A stretch of 44,604 nt of DNA, taken from assembly GCA_030700105.1 (NCBI GenBank), contig JAUYKG010000013.1, positions 1 to 44,604 on the forward strand, written 5' to 3'. How positions within the stretch are numbered: position 1 is the stretch's first letter; the number at the start of each line of letters is the position of its first letter. The DNA is from Candidatus Veblenbacteria bacterium (lineage in GTDB: Bacteria > Patescibacteriota > Patescibacteriia > Veblenbacterales > UBA10138). The position numbers were made by a program, and so were the translations under genes. Of this stretch, positions 28,434-37,153 are shown in pieces. The notes under the pieces are model-generated. The model saw only the letters and a list, made by a program, of their open reading frames with translations, searched no databases and had not been told where the DNA came from.

Positions 28434-28466
28434 AGGACTCCAAATTAACTTGGAGTCCTCTTTTTA
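28434..28466 (+). terminator. Intrinsic terminator
   Basis: AGGACTCCAA-ATTAAC-TTGGAGTCCT-CTTTTTA. Confidence 0.9.
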
Positions 28467-28512
28467 TACCTTGAAAAAAACCGGCTTTTTTGCTAGGGTG
28501 TTCAATAACACT

Positions 28513-29988
28513 ATGGCTACCTTTGAGGACGTAAAAACCCTGGTAAATAAGAACAATCCCGGTGCGGACGTAACTATGCTGGAATTGGCCTACGACTTCG
28601 CCAGCAAGGCCCACGCCGGGCAAAAGCGGCTGGACGGCACGGACTATATTACCCATGCCGTGGAGACCGCCTACACCCTGGCACAGATGAACCTGGACCC
28701 CGATACCATTATGGCCGGCCTTCTGCACGATGTGCCCGAGGATACCGCCGTTACCCTGGAAGAGGTGGAGAAAAACTTTGGGCCCAACGTGGGCAAGCTC
28801 GTGCGCGGCATTACCAAGCTGGGCAAGCTCAAGTACCGCGGGCTGGAACGCTACGCCGAGAACCTGCGCAAAATGTTCGTGGCTATGGCCGAGGACGTGC
28901 GCGTAGTAATTATCAAGCTGGCGGACCGGCTACACAACCTGGAAACCCTTTCCTCCCTGCCGCCAGTAAAGCAACAGCGCATAGCCCGCGAAACCTTGGA
29001 AATTTACGCGCCCATTGCCAACCGCTTAGGCATTGGCGAGCTTAAGGGTAAGCTGGAGGACCTGGCTTTCCGCTACGTGTACCCCAACGAGTACCAGTGG
29101 GTGGTGGAACACACCAAATCCCGCATGGAGGATCAATTGACTTACGTAAACGGGGTAATAACCGAGCTCAAGGAACTGCTTGCCCAGAGCGGGCTCACAA
29201 ACTTTTCCGTACATGGCCGCGTGAAGCACCTCTACTCCCTCTACCGCAAGTTACAACGCAAAGACATGGACATAGCCAAAGTGTACGACCTGGTGGCCAT
29301 AAGGATAATTGTGAATAACGAAGCTGATTGCTACCACGTGCTCGGCCTGCTGCACAATAAGTGGAAACCACTGCCCGGGCGCATTAAAGACTACATTGCC
29401 CAGCCCAAGCCCAACGGCTACCGCAGCTTGCACACCACGGTGTTCGGCGAGGGTGGGCGCATTATAGAGTTCCAGATCCGCGATACAGTAATGCACGACC
29501 ACGCCGAGTACGGTATTGCCGCCCACTGGCACTACAAGGAGAGCAAAGGAACCGAACTCAAGCTACCGCCCGAACAATTAAAATGGATTACCGAACTCCT
29601 GCAGTGGCAAAAGGACATTGTAGATAACGAGCAGTACCTGGCGAGCCTGAAGCTCGACATCTTTCAAAACCGTATTTTCGTGCTCACCCCCAAGGGCGAC
29701 GTTATAGACCTGCCGGAAGAGGCCACACCGGTGGACTTTGCCTACCACATACACTCCGACATTGGTGACCATTGCTCGGGCGCCCGCGTGAACGAAAAAC
29801 TGGTACCATTAGAAACCAAACTCGTCTCGGGCGATTTGGTGGAAATTATTATGGACAAAAACCGCCAAGGCCCGAGCGAGGACTGGCTTAAGTTCGTGAA
29901 AACGAACATGGCACGCGCCCACATTAAGAACTACACCAAAAAAAAGCGCAGTGCCTTCGTAAAGCTGTTTAGCCGCCGCGCCAGCTAA
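28513..29988 (+). CDS. RelA/SpoT homologue, HD + synthetase + TGS, no C-terminal ACT/zinc-finger region
   Basis: HD motif LLHDVPEDTAV, IIKLADRLHNLETL; synthetase IRIIVNNEADCYHVLGLLHNKWKPLPGRIKDYIAQPKPNGYRSLHTTVFG; TGS IFVLTPKGDVIDLPEEATPVDFAYHIHSDIG. Confidence 0.94.
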   Translation: MATFEDVKTLVNKNNPGADVTMLELAYDFASKAHAGQKRLDGTDYITHAVETAYTLAQMNLDPDTIMAGLLHDVPEDTAVTLEEVEKNFGPNVGKLVRGITKLGKLKYRGLERYAENLRKMFVAMAEDVRVVIIKLADRLHNLETLSSLPPVKQQRIARETLEIYAPIANRLGIGELKGKLEDLAFRYVYPNEYQWVVEHTKSRMEDQLTYVNGVITELKELLAQSGLTNFSVHGRVKHLYSLYRKLQRKDMDIAKVYDLVAIRIIVNNEADCYHVLGLLHNKWKPLPGRIKDYIAQPKPNGYRSLHTTVFGEGGRIIEFQIRDTVMHDHAEYGIAAHWHYKESKGTELKLPPEQLKWITELLQWQKDIVDNEQYLASLKLDIFQNRIFVLTPKGDVIDLPEEATPVDFAYHIHSDIGDHCSGARVNEKLVPLETKLVSGDLVEIIMDKNRQGPSEDWLKFVKTNMARAHIKNYTKKKRSAFVKLFSRRAS

Positions 29989-30056
29989 AACAGCAAACCC
30001 GCCAGTTTTTGGTTAAGGAGGCGGGTTGGCTACTATGATAGCTTGGCCTGGTAGCA

Positions 30057-30917
30057 TCAGCCACTCATCTTGCGCATAAGCTCCTGCAGCTCTTCAGCCG
30101 AATAGAAGACTATCTCCACCACTCCGCTCTGGGGTGTGCCGCGTATCCTTACCTTAGTACCCAACCTGGCCTGCAGCTGCTGCTCCAAGGCGCGTAGTTC
30201 CGGCGAACCCGGGTGTCTGGTGCGCTCGTGAGTACGCACGCGCACGCTCTGGGCCTTCAGCTCGGCCAGGTGCACCGGCAAACCTTGTCGCACTACCGTG
30301 GTAAAAAATTTTTCCTGCTCAGCCGGGCTTCCCAAGCTCAAAATCACCTTGGCGTGCCCCACAGTTATGCGCCCCTCCCGCAAAGCCTCCTGAATGGTGA
30401 GGGGTAAAGTGAGCAAACGCTCGATATTGGCCACTTGCGAACGTGATTTGCCAACACTCTTAGCCACTTCTTCCTGAGTTAACCCGAACTCGTCCTGTAA
30501 GCGCCTAAAAGCGGCGGCCTCTTCCAGAGGGTTAAGGTCCTGTCGCTGAATGTTCTCTATGAGTGCAAGCTCCAAGTGCTCTTGGGCAGAAACCTCACGC
30601 ACAATGACTGGCACTTCGGAAAGTCCGGCCAGTTTAGCGCCGCGCCAGCGGCGTTCCCCCACCACCAGCTGGTACCGCCCGCCCCCGAGCGGCGCCACCA
30701 CCAACGGTTGGAGCAAGCCGTGGTTCTTAATAGAAGCGGCCAGCTCGGCCAAGGCGACGTCATCAAACTGACGGCGCGGCTGATGGGGATTTGATTCAAT
30801 TAAACTTAACGCCAATTTTTGTGCGGCGGCCACAGGCGCAACTGGATATTCCGGCTCCGCCTTACGGCTGGGGATAAGCGAACTTAAGCCCCGACCAAGT
30901 TGAAAAGTCTTTGCCAT
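30057..30917 (-). CDS. parB: Chromosome partitioning protein ParB
   Basis: IESNPHQPRRQFDDVALAELAASIKNHGLLQPLVV...YQLVVGERRWRGAKLAGLSEVPVIVRE...LIENIQRQDLNPLEEA. Confidence 0.96.
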   Translation of the reverse strand: MAKTFQLGRGLSSLIPSRKAEPEYPVAPVAAAQKLALSLIESNPHQPRRQFDDVALAELAASIKNHGLLQPLVVAPLGGGRYQLVVGERRWRGAKLAGLSEVPVIVREVSAQEHLELALIENIQRQDLNPLEEAAAFRRLQDEFGLTQEEVAKSVGKSRSQVANIERLLTLPLTIQEALREGRITVGHAKVILSLGSPAEQEKFFTTVVRQGLPVHLAELKAQSVRVRTHERTRHPGSPELRALEQQLQARLGTKVRIRGTPQSGVVEIVFYSAEELQELMRKMSG

Positions 30918-30925
30918 GTGTATTA

Positions 30926-31699
30926 CTACGAAGAAGTTTCAAACAGTTTAAGGAATTCGCGAGTAAGCGCTTGGTAAGCTTCAGCGCCGCGGGAGTGAGG
31001 GTCGTACACTCCGATCGGCTGCCCATAGCTCGGGGCTTCGGCCAGCTTAATGTTGCGCGGAATCATGGTCTCAAAAAGCTTGTTCGGAAAATTGGCCTTA
31101 AGCTCGTTCACCACGGCACCAGCCAAACGATTCCTACCATCGTACATAGTAACGAACGCGCCCAAAACCTGTAAGCCGGGGTTCAGGCTGTCCTGGACCA
31201 GCCGTATGGTGTTCATGAGCTGGCCCAAACCTTCCAGCGAGTAGTACTCGGCTTGCAGCGGTATGAGTACACGGTCGGCAGCCGCAAGCGCGTTAATGGT
31301 CAAAAGTCCGAGGCTGGGGGGGCAGTCTATCAATACCAAGTCGTACGCGGCCCGCAGGGAGCTTAGGGCCTGGTTTAAACGGTACTCTCTCCCCTCTTCG
31401 CTCACGAGTTCAATGGCAGCTCCAGCCAAATCCGCATGGGCTGGCAAAACCGATAGCCCAGGAAGTTCCGTAACCCGCACCGCTTCGCTGGCAAGCTCAG
31501 GCTGCAATAGTACGTGGTACACGTGCTTGTCCTGCGGTTCCAAGTGCACACCCAAACCAGCTGAAGCATTAGCTTGCGGGTCCATATCCACCACCAGTAC
31601 GCGTTTGCCGGCGCCGGCGAGGTAAGCGGCCAGATTTACGGTGGTGGTGGTTTTACCCACACCCCCCTTCTGGTTCGCCAGTGCTACAGTAAGCGCCAT
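30926..31699 (-). CDS. parA: Chromosome partitioning ATPase ParA/Soj
   Basis: ALANQKGGVGKTTTTVNLAAYLA (deviant Walker A), VLVVDMDPQANASAGLG, LVLIDCPPSLGLLTINAL. Confidence 0.96.
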   Translation of the reverse strand: MALTVALANQKGGVGKTTTTVNLAAYLAGAGKRVLVVDMDPQANASAGLGVHLEPQDKHVYHVLLQPELASEAVRVTELPGLSVLPAHADLAGAAIELVSEEGREYRLNQALSSLRAAYDLVLIDCPPSLGLLTINALAAADRVLIPLQAEYYSLEGLGQLMNTIRLVQDSLNPGLQVLGAFVTMYDGRNRLAGAVVNELKANFPNKLFETMIPRNIKLAEAPSYGQPIGVYDPHSRGAEAYQALTREFLKLFETSS

Positions 31700-31733
31700 A
31701 AGTACACCCTTAGTATACGGGCGATTACAGGCT

Positions 31734-31762
31734 TTGACAATTTACGCCTGGCTCACTATGAT
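31734..31762 (+). promoter_or_regulatory. Promoter TTGACA-N17-TATGAT for the tRNA-Leu transcript
   Basis: Consensus -35 and near-consensus -10, 17-bp spacer; about 135 bp upstream of the tRNA. Confidence 0.75.
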
Positions 31763-31898
31763 GGGGTGTGCTTTAACATATGAGCGAGTGGGCCAAAGGC
31801 GAGCAGGCACAGCCTTTGGCGGGCAGGCAAAAGCTGCCCAGGCGGGCACGAGACACCTCTTTTTGCTCGAGACTCTGTCGAGATAAATTAACAACCTA

Positions 31899-31983
31899 GC
31901 CGCGGTGGCGGAATTGGTATACGCACACGACTCAAAATCGTGCGCCGAAAGGCATGAGAGTTCGAGTCTCTCCCGCGGCACCA
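31899..31983 (+). tRNA. tRNA-Leu (anticodon CAA), encoded CCA
   Basis: Class II tRNA with variable arm: GCCGCGGTGGCGGAATTGGTATACGCACACGACTCAAAATCGTG...GTTCGAGTCTCTCCCGCGGCACCA; loop CTCAAAA. Confidence 0.96.
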
Positions 31984-31991
31984 CTACAATA

Positions 31992-32032
31992 CTTAAGCCG
32001 TGTTTGTGGCGTTACGCCAAGCACGGCTTTTA
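31992..32032 (+). terminator. Terminator after tRNA-Leu
   Basis: AAGCCGTG...CACGGCTTTTA with nested TGGCGTTACGCCA. Confidence 0.75.
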
Positions 32033-32039
32033 GCTAAAC

Positions 32040-32073
32040 AAAATCACCCCGCCTTGCGGCGGGGTGATTTTTA
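32040..32073. terminator. Bidirectional terminator between tRNA-Leu and csp
   Basis: AAATCACCCCGCC-TTGC-GGCGGGGTGATTTTT with T/A tracts on both sides. Confidence 0.85.
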
Positions 32074-32083
32074 GCAACAGCGC

Positions 32084-32281
32084 TTAGGCGCGGTTGACGT
32101 TGATGGCGCGAGGACCCTTATCGGATTCCTCGGTCTCGAACGTAACCTTGTCTCCATCATGCAACTCGTTGAAGGCGACTCCAACGAGAGCGGACGAGTG
32201 GAAGAACAGGTCTTTATCTTGGCCGTCAGGGGCAATGAAACCAAAGCCCTTGTCGGTTAGACGCTTGATTGTTCCAGTCAT
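32084..32281 (-). CDS. Cold-shock protein (CspA family)
   Basis: MTGTIKRLTDKGFGFIAPDGQDKDLFFHSSALVG...VTFETEESDKGPRAINV. Confidence 0.96.
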   Translation of the reverse strand: MTGTIKRLTDKGFGFIAPDGQDKDLFFHSSALVGVAFNELHDGDKVTFETEESDKGPRAINVNRA

Positions 32282-32458
32282 AGTAACTGTGTGTATAGTG
32301 AGTTAATCTGTAAACTGCTATTGGTATTAGGAAACTCGACCAATCTCCGCAACAAAGCTTTATTTACAGGCTTTTACACTACCATAGATACGTAATAATA
32401 GCAAGGGCTGCGCCTGTCCTCAATTTCCACAGGTATATTTCTAAATAAGAATCTAATA

Positions 32459-33031
32459 CTACCTCACCATGAACTCTGTTTCTGGAATAAGGAGATACTC
32501 ACCACCTTCACCCTTATAGCTCTCTTTAAATGATTCAAGGCTTTTTCTAAATTCCTCACTCCAGTGAACAACCACGTTAACAGGCAATAGGCCCAGGCCT
32601 TTGCACCAATCCTCCTCCGGACTAAGAGCATATCGCGCAAGGGCCATTACGCCAGCAGAAGAGCCTGCGTATACTTTGCCGTTAAGGAGTGCCGAGAGTT
32701 CATCTTTGAGGGGCGTAAACGCTTGAATCACCTTATCTACAGAACCTCCCCTAACGTAAATAACATCCGCCACTTTTATTTGCTCACGAAGCGTATCTAA
32801 GTTACTATCTGCAACCATAAAACTCACTTGACGATTGTTGGTGTATCTGGCAAACCGTTCCCTGTCCTCTTGCTCTAGCTTTGGCCACTCGGCCTTTTCG
32901 CGAGCAAAGTAACTTAGGAGAATGGTAGGAATAATGCCAGGCTGAAAGTCCTTCACCCATTCCTGGTAAAAGGCCTTATTGTGTTCATTGGGTAAACCCG
33001 TCTCTCCTCCGTGGAGTATGTACTTTGTCAT
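32459..33031 (-). CDS. Peptidase E-like (family S51) protein
   Basis: KYILHGGETG..., VIYVRGGSVDKVI, nucleophile elbow YAGSSAGVMAL. ATG at 33031 preferred over upstream GTG. Confidence 0.75.
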   Translation of the reverse strand: MTKYILHGGETGLPNEHNKAFYQEWVKDFQPGIIPTILLSYFAREKAEWPKLEQEDRERFARYTNNRQVSFMVADSNLDTLREQIKVADVIYVRGGSVDKVIQAFTPLKDELSALLNGKVYAGSSAGVMALARYALSPEEDWCKGLGLLPVNVVVHWSEEFRKSLESFKESYKGEGGEYLLIPETEFMVR

Positions 33032-33190
33032 GGGGAACACTGTAAATTCTAACCTGGCTGAACTGGCCTAGTTCCATATTTTATCCAATAAACATTCATA
33101 CACTTTCAATATATCACCCTAAGTATATCAGAGAATGTGAATATCATTTACCTTACCAAAAAATAGGCTCTATTCTGGAACTCCTCCTTA

Positions 33191-33889
33191 TTGATGCTAC
33201 AATTAACTAATCATATGCTTTTTTCAAGAAAAATGGTACTAGCCAGCTGCGGCGTAATTGCTTTATTGGGCCTTGCGGCCGTGGCGACAAACTTTATAGT
33301 GGGGCGTATTTTGCCGGCAAGCAAAGAAAATACTGTACCCTTTACCAGCCAAGCGCCCGAGGGCGATTGGCAAGAGCCCTGGCAAAACGCTTGCGAGGAA
33401 GCTTCTATTGTGATGGTACAAAATTTTTACAAAGACGAAGACCTTACCATAGAAAAAGCACGGGAACAAATTTTAGCGGTTTTTCAATTAAAAAAAGAAA
33501 CGGCGCCGGCCTCCCAAGACGAATCGCTTGAACGTGTGGCGGAAATTATAAACAGTGGTGACTTAATTTGGCAGGCGCGTGTGGTAACCGAGCCTAGCCT
33601 AGCTATGATTAAAGCCGAGCTGGCTGCCAACCACCCTATTATTGCACCGGTGTATGCACCGTTGCTCAATAACCCCAACTACACCAGCCCGGGTCCTCTA
33701 TACCATGTAATTGTTATTACCGGCTACGACGATGCCAGCGGTGAATTTATTACTAATGACCCAGGCACAGATATGGGTAAAGATAACCGGTACCCGTACG
33801 AGGTCCTATTGGCAGCTGTGCACGATTACCTGGCGAACAAGGACTATACCGCCGGTATTAAACGCCTCCTATTTACCGAGCTGCGTTAA
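33191..33889 (+). CDS. Secreted/anchored C39-family cysteine peptidase-like protein
   Basis: N-terminal TM; VPFTSQAPEGDWQEPWQNACEEASIVM, YHVIVITGYDDASGEFITNDPG. Confidence 0.8.
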   Translation: MMLQLTNHMLFSRKMVLASCGVIALLGLAAVATNFIVGRILPASKENTVPFTSQAPEGDWQEPWQNACEEASIVMVQNFYKDEDLTIEKAREQILAVFQLKKETAPASQDESLERVAEIINSGDLIWQARVVTEPSLAMIKAELAANHPIIAPVYAPLLNNPNYTSPGPLYHVIVITGYDDASGEFITNDPGTDMGKDNRYPYEVLLAAVHDYLANKDYTAGIKRLLFTELR

Positions 33890-33992
33890 CTGTTTCCTTT
33901 GCTTCCCACAAGCTGGAGAAGGAATAAAAATTACCGAGGCTACCAACGGCAGGATGGTTGCTCTGGGAGTAGATTAATAGCATTATGTAAGT

Positions 33993-35090
33993 ATGAGTTT
34001 ATTTGCTCGTTTGTATAGATATGGTTTTAAGCCGGTGGCTTTTCGTTTAGATCCGGAATTTGTCCATGATCATATTTTAGCCTTTGGTAAAATCCTTGGC
34101 GCACACCGTTTCAGCCGTGCGGCTGTACAAAAGCTCTTTGTATTCAGTTCACCGATGTTGGAGCAGGATATTCTGGGAATTCATTTTTCCAACCCCGTCG
34201 GTTTAGCGGCTGGGTTTGATAAGAACGCTGAGCTTACTGATATTCTGCCGGCGGTTGGTTTTGGTTTTGCCGAGGTAGGTTCGGTTACCGGTGAACCATG
34301 TGCTGGCAATCCCAAACAACGCTTATGGCGTTTACCAAAATCGCAAGCGCTGGTCGTGAATTACGGTTTAAAAAATGATGGGGCCGGGGCTATAGCGCGG
34401 CGGTTGGCGGGGCGTGTGTTTGGCATACCCCTGGGCATCAGCATTGCCAAAACCAATTCACCTGACACCGTACCGACCAAAGCCGGTATAGCCGATTATG
34501 TAAAGGCGTATCGGTCTTTTGTCGGCATTGGCAGCTATACCACCATCAATATCAGCTGCCCGAATGCATTCGGCGGCCAGCCATTTACTGAGCCGGCGAG
34601 CTTGGATGCGCTGCTTGCCGAAATAGACGGCATCCCCACGCGCAAGCCCGTGTTTGTTAAATTATCCCCTGATCTAGCAGAACCTCAGCTGGAAGCTCTG
34701 ATTGCCGTATTGAACAGACACACCGTACATGGCATAGTTTGTACTAATTTAACTAATCATAGAGCTAATCTGAATATAAAAGATGCTGTAGTGCCCGCGG
34801 TCGGCGGCTTAAGTGGCAAGGTGGTGGAACCGCTGGCTAACCGTTTAATAGCCTACATGTATCGGTGCACGCAGGGTAAGTATGTGATTGTGGGGTGCGG
34901 CGGGGTGTTTACGGCAGCAGATGCCTATAAAAAAATCCGCCTGGGCGCATCGCTTATTCAAATGATTACCGGTATGGTCTATCAGGGGCCGCAGGTGATT
35001 GGCGAGATTAACCAAGGCTTGGTAAAGCTGCTTCGTGTGGACGGCTTTAGCAATGTTTCGGAAGCAATTGGAGCTGATAATAAACTTTAG
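33993..35090 (+). CDS. pyrD: Dihydroorotate dehydrogenase (quinone), class 2
   Basis: NPVGLAAGFDKNAELTDILPAVGFGFAEVGSVT, NISCPNAFGGQPF, VFVKLSPDL, IVCTNLTNHR, GCGGVFTAADAYKKIRLGASLIQMITGMVYQGP. Confidence 0.96.
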   Translation: MSLFARLYRYGFKPVAFRLDPEFVHDHILAFGKILGAHRFSRAAVQKLFVFSSPMLEQDILGIHFSNPVGLAAGFDKNAELTDILPAVGFGFAEVGSVTGEPCAGNPKQRLWRLPKSQALVVNYGLKNDGAGAIARRLAGRVFGIPLGISIAKTNSPDTVPTKAGIADYVKAYRSFVGIGSYTTINISCPNAFGGQPFTEPASLDALLAEIDGIPTRKPVFVKLSPDLAEPQLEALIAVLNRHTVHGIVCTNLTNHRANLNIKDAVVPAVGGLSGKVVEPLANRLIAYMYRCTQGKYVIVGCGGVFTAADAYKKIRLGASLIQMITGMVYQGPQVIGEINQGLVKLLRVDGFSNVSEAIGADNKL

Positions 35091-35145
35091 AGTCTGGAAC
35101 TCTATCATATTTTTGGTCCTTCCGGTCGCGTAGAACAGGTTGTCT

Positions 35146-35159
35146 TGGTAGCGGGGGTG
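35146..35159 (+). repeat. 14-bp direct repeat TGGTAGCGGGGGTG (candidate attL), copy 1
   Basis: Identical to 44329-44342, the CCA end of the tRNA(CAT) overlapped by the serine recombinase ORF. Confidence 0.55.
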
Positions 35160-35272
35160 CCTGCCTGCGGTAGGCAGGGGAATCCTGCTCGCTCCGACTC
35201 GCAGCCGGGGCGCTACACTCACCCCGCCATCGGCGTGGTTTCTCACGCCCTTCGATTCCCACACTTCCACAC

Positions 35273-35321
35273 CTACCAGATAAAAACACCCAACACAAGG
35301 TTAGGTATTTTTATCTGGTAG
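35273..35321. repeat. Inverted repeat CTACCAGATAAAAA...TTTTTATCTGGTAG
   Basis: 14-bp perfect arms (35273-35286, 35308-35321). Confidence 0.8.
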
Positions 35322-35494
35322 ACCTCGTGAGAGCCAGTTGGAACCAGCTTATTGAGGAATTGCAGGTTTGGCAGCAGTTACAGCAGGCCGATGTGGTATT
35401 GTTGCCCGGTGCTTAGAACTACCCCACCCCTCAGGCCACTATTGTTTTAGACAGCCCAAGAGAAAGCGAGGCAAATCAAACTTATGGCCGAGCG

Positions 35495-35570
35495 TGGTGC
35501 CCTCGGAGGGAATCGGACCCCCAACCTTGCCGATAGAAGCGGCCTGCTCTATCCATTGAGCTACGAGGGC
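35495..35570 (-). tRNA. tRNA-Arg (anticodon TCT), encoded CCA
   Basis: GCCCTCGTAGCTCAATGGATAGAGCAGGCCGCTTCTATCGGCAAGGTTGGGGGTCCGATTCCCTCCGAGGGCACCA. Confidence 0.93.
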
Positions 35571-35645
35571 ATAACAAAAACCACCAAAACGAGCCGCAAA
35601 GATATGCGGTTTTTTGGCGGCCCCACCCTACGTACCACTATAATT

Positions 35646-36389
35646 TTATGTACCCAAATTATCCTTTCGCGCCTTGTAATTTCCCACGAGTTCAGGGTAA
35701 TTAAGAGGAAACGGTACTCTTGAAGTAGTAAGACCTGGATAGACCTGGTTAATAACGTATAACTTGTTATTTTCGTTATAGGCAATCAATACTTGAGTCT
35801 TGTTTGGTAACTCTGATTTGACAAATAGGTCGTTTAGCCTCTCAAAGTTTATTTCTGATATATCACCTCCTGTTTGTAAAATAATAAGGAGATTCGTATG
35901 GCCCAAATCGTTGCCATAATGCGCCAATTTATCCTTTACAAATCTAAATAACTCATCAGTATCTAATTTTCCCCTATACCTTTTAAGTTGGAATAACCTA
36001 ACGCCATCTTTTGATTTTACGACAAAGTCTATTGGCGTACTTTTTTCTAAAACCCCAACCAATCCTTTAAGGCTGACAACTCGGTCCCTTCTTGGATTGA
36101 AACTATTTTTTAGTTCCAAACAAACCTCGCTGTCTCCTCCATAAAAATTAAGAAATACATAAAATGCACCAAATAACTCACTCTGGTCATTATTTTTTTC
36201 TAACATATCTGATACGGCACCCGATACTTCTATCATTTTTTCTTTACTATCACGCAAATCATCAAGTGTGTAACCACGCCCGGCCATTTCTGATACTAGT
36301 TGTCTGTATGCCTGTTCCTTAAATAAAAGCAGGTATTCATTTTTCGTAAGGCAGATAAAATTACCACCTTGTAATTTAATGGCGTTCAT
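35646..36389 (-). CDS. Putative PD-(D/E)XK-like nuclease, accessory
   Basis: TPIDFVVKSKDGVRLFQLKRYRGK (D...QxK core arrangement); otherwise unrecognised; AT-rich. Confidence 0.5.
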   Translation of the reverse strand: MNAIKLQGGNFICLTKNEYLLLFKEQAYRQLVSEMAGRGYTLDDLRDSKEKMIEVSGAVSDMLEKNNDQSELFGAFYVFLNFYGGDSEVCLELKNSFNPRRDRVVSLKGLVGVLEKSTPIDFVVKSKDGVRLFQLKRYRGKLDTDELFRFVKDKLAHYGNDLGHTNLLIILQTGGDISEINFERLNDLFVKSELPNKTQVLIAYNENNKLYVINQVYPGLTTSRVPFPLNYPELVGNYKARKDNLGT

Positions 36390-36430
36390 AAGTCAGGTAA
36401 TTTATTATTCCTCTTGGCCCAATCAATAAT

Positions 36431-37153
36431 TTATAAATGTAAATCAGTTGGTAAATACTTTTCTAACTCGCCAGTTTCAAAACTGCCAGTCTTAGTTGTT
36501 TTAAGTGTATAGTTATGCTCTTTTGGAACCACCTTCATTAAAGAAATTGTATAGTAAGACTTATTACCGATATCTGTATAGGTAGCGATAATGGCGAAGG
36601 CGTCACGGACTCCAAGCTTAAATCCATCTCCTTGCGCCTCAACATAAGTATGTATTTTATCCATAAGCCCGGTACTTTCATTATCACCCTCTCCCAAATT
36701 GAACAGTCGCCTGAAATCACCATCATCTAAATTGCCCAAATTAGTATAGCCACCAGAGTGATGCAACTGCGTGATACGAAGCTCGATATTTAACGCCGGC
36801 CCCTTCCCTATATTTTTTAGAGAAACCGAATAGGGACCATAGACCTCATCTTTAGAAATAACTATTACCGGCCGTTTCATAAATTCGAGTTGTCTAATAC
36901 CCACTTGCTTAAGCCAATGAGTTTCCTTCGTATACTGAATAATAACTATGGCCGTGAACCATAATACACTTGCGGAAATAGCAGATTTGATGTCGTTTGT
37001 ACCACCCAAATAAAGAATGGCTACTATTCCCAATATAAAGAGGGTGGCAACTAGCCAATCGGAAAAATCAATCGTTGTCTTTTGTTTCAACCATTTATTA
37101 GCCATCATCCTAATTTTTTCTAGTAGTAACATACAAGTCATGAAACTTACCAT
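36431..37153 (-). CDS. Membrane protein (two N-terminal TM, soluble beta-like C-terminal domain), unknown function
   Basis: WLVATLFILGIVAILYLGG...AISASVLWFTAIVIIQY; VSLKNIGKGPALNIELRI. Start overlaps the upstream HD gene stop (TAATG). Confidence 0.6.
   Translation of the reverse strand: MVSFMTCMLLLEKIRMMANKWLKQKTTIDFSDWLVATLFILGIVAILYLGGTNDIKSAISASVLWFTAIVIIQYTKETHWLKQVGIRQLEFMKRPVIVISKDEVYGPYSVSLKNIGKGPALNIELRITQLHHSGGYTNLGNLDDGDFRRLFNLGEGDNESTGLMDKIHTYVEAQGDGFKLGVRDAFAIIATYTDIGNKSYYTISLMKVVPKEHNYTLKTTKTGSFETGELEKYLPTDLHL

Noticed and set aside
31742-31984. 80-aa minus ORF (MVPRERLELSCLSAHDFESCAYTNSATAA...)
   Set aside because: Antisense translation of tRNA-Leu; a familiar spurious ORF type.
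34845-35298. 141-aa and 83-aa minus ORFs near 35.1 kb
   Set aside because: Overlap pyrD antisense and the palindromic/tRNA-like spacer; no protein-like conservation visible.
35484-35723. 79-aa plus ORF
   Set aside because: Antisense of tRNA-Arg and nuclease gene 3' end.
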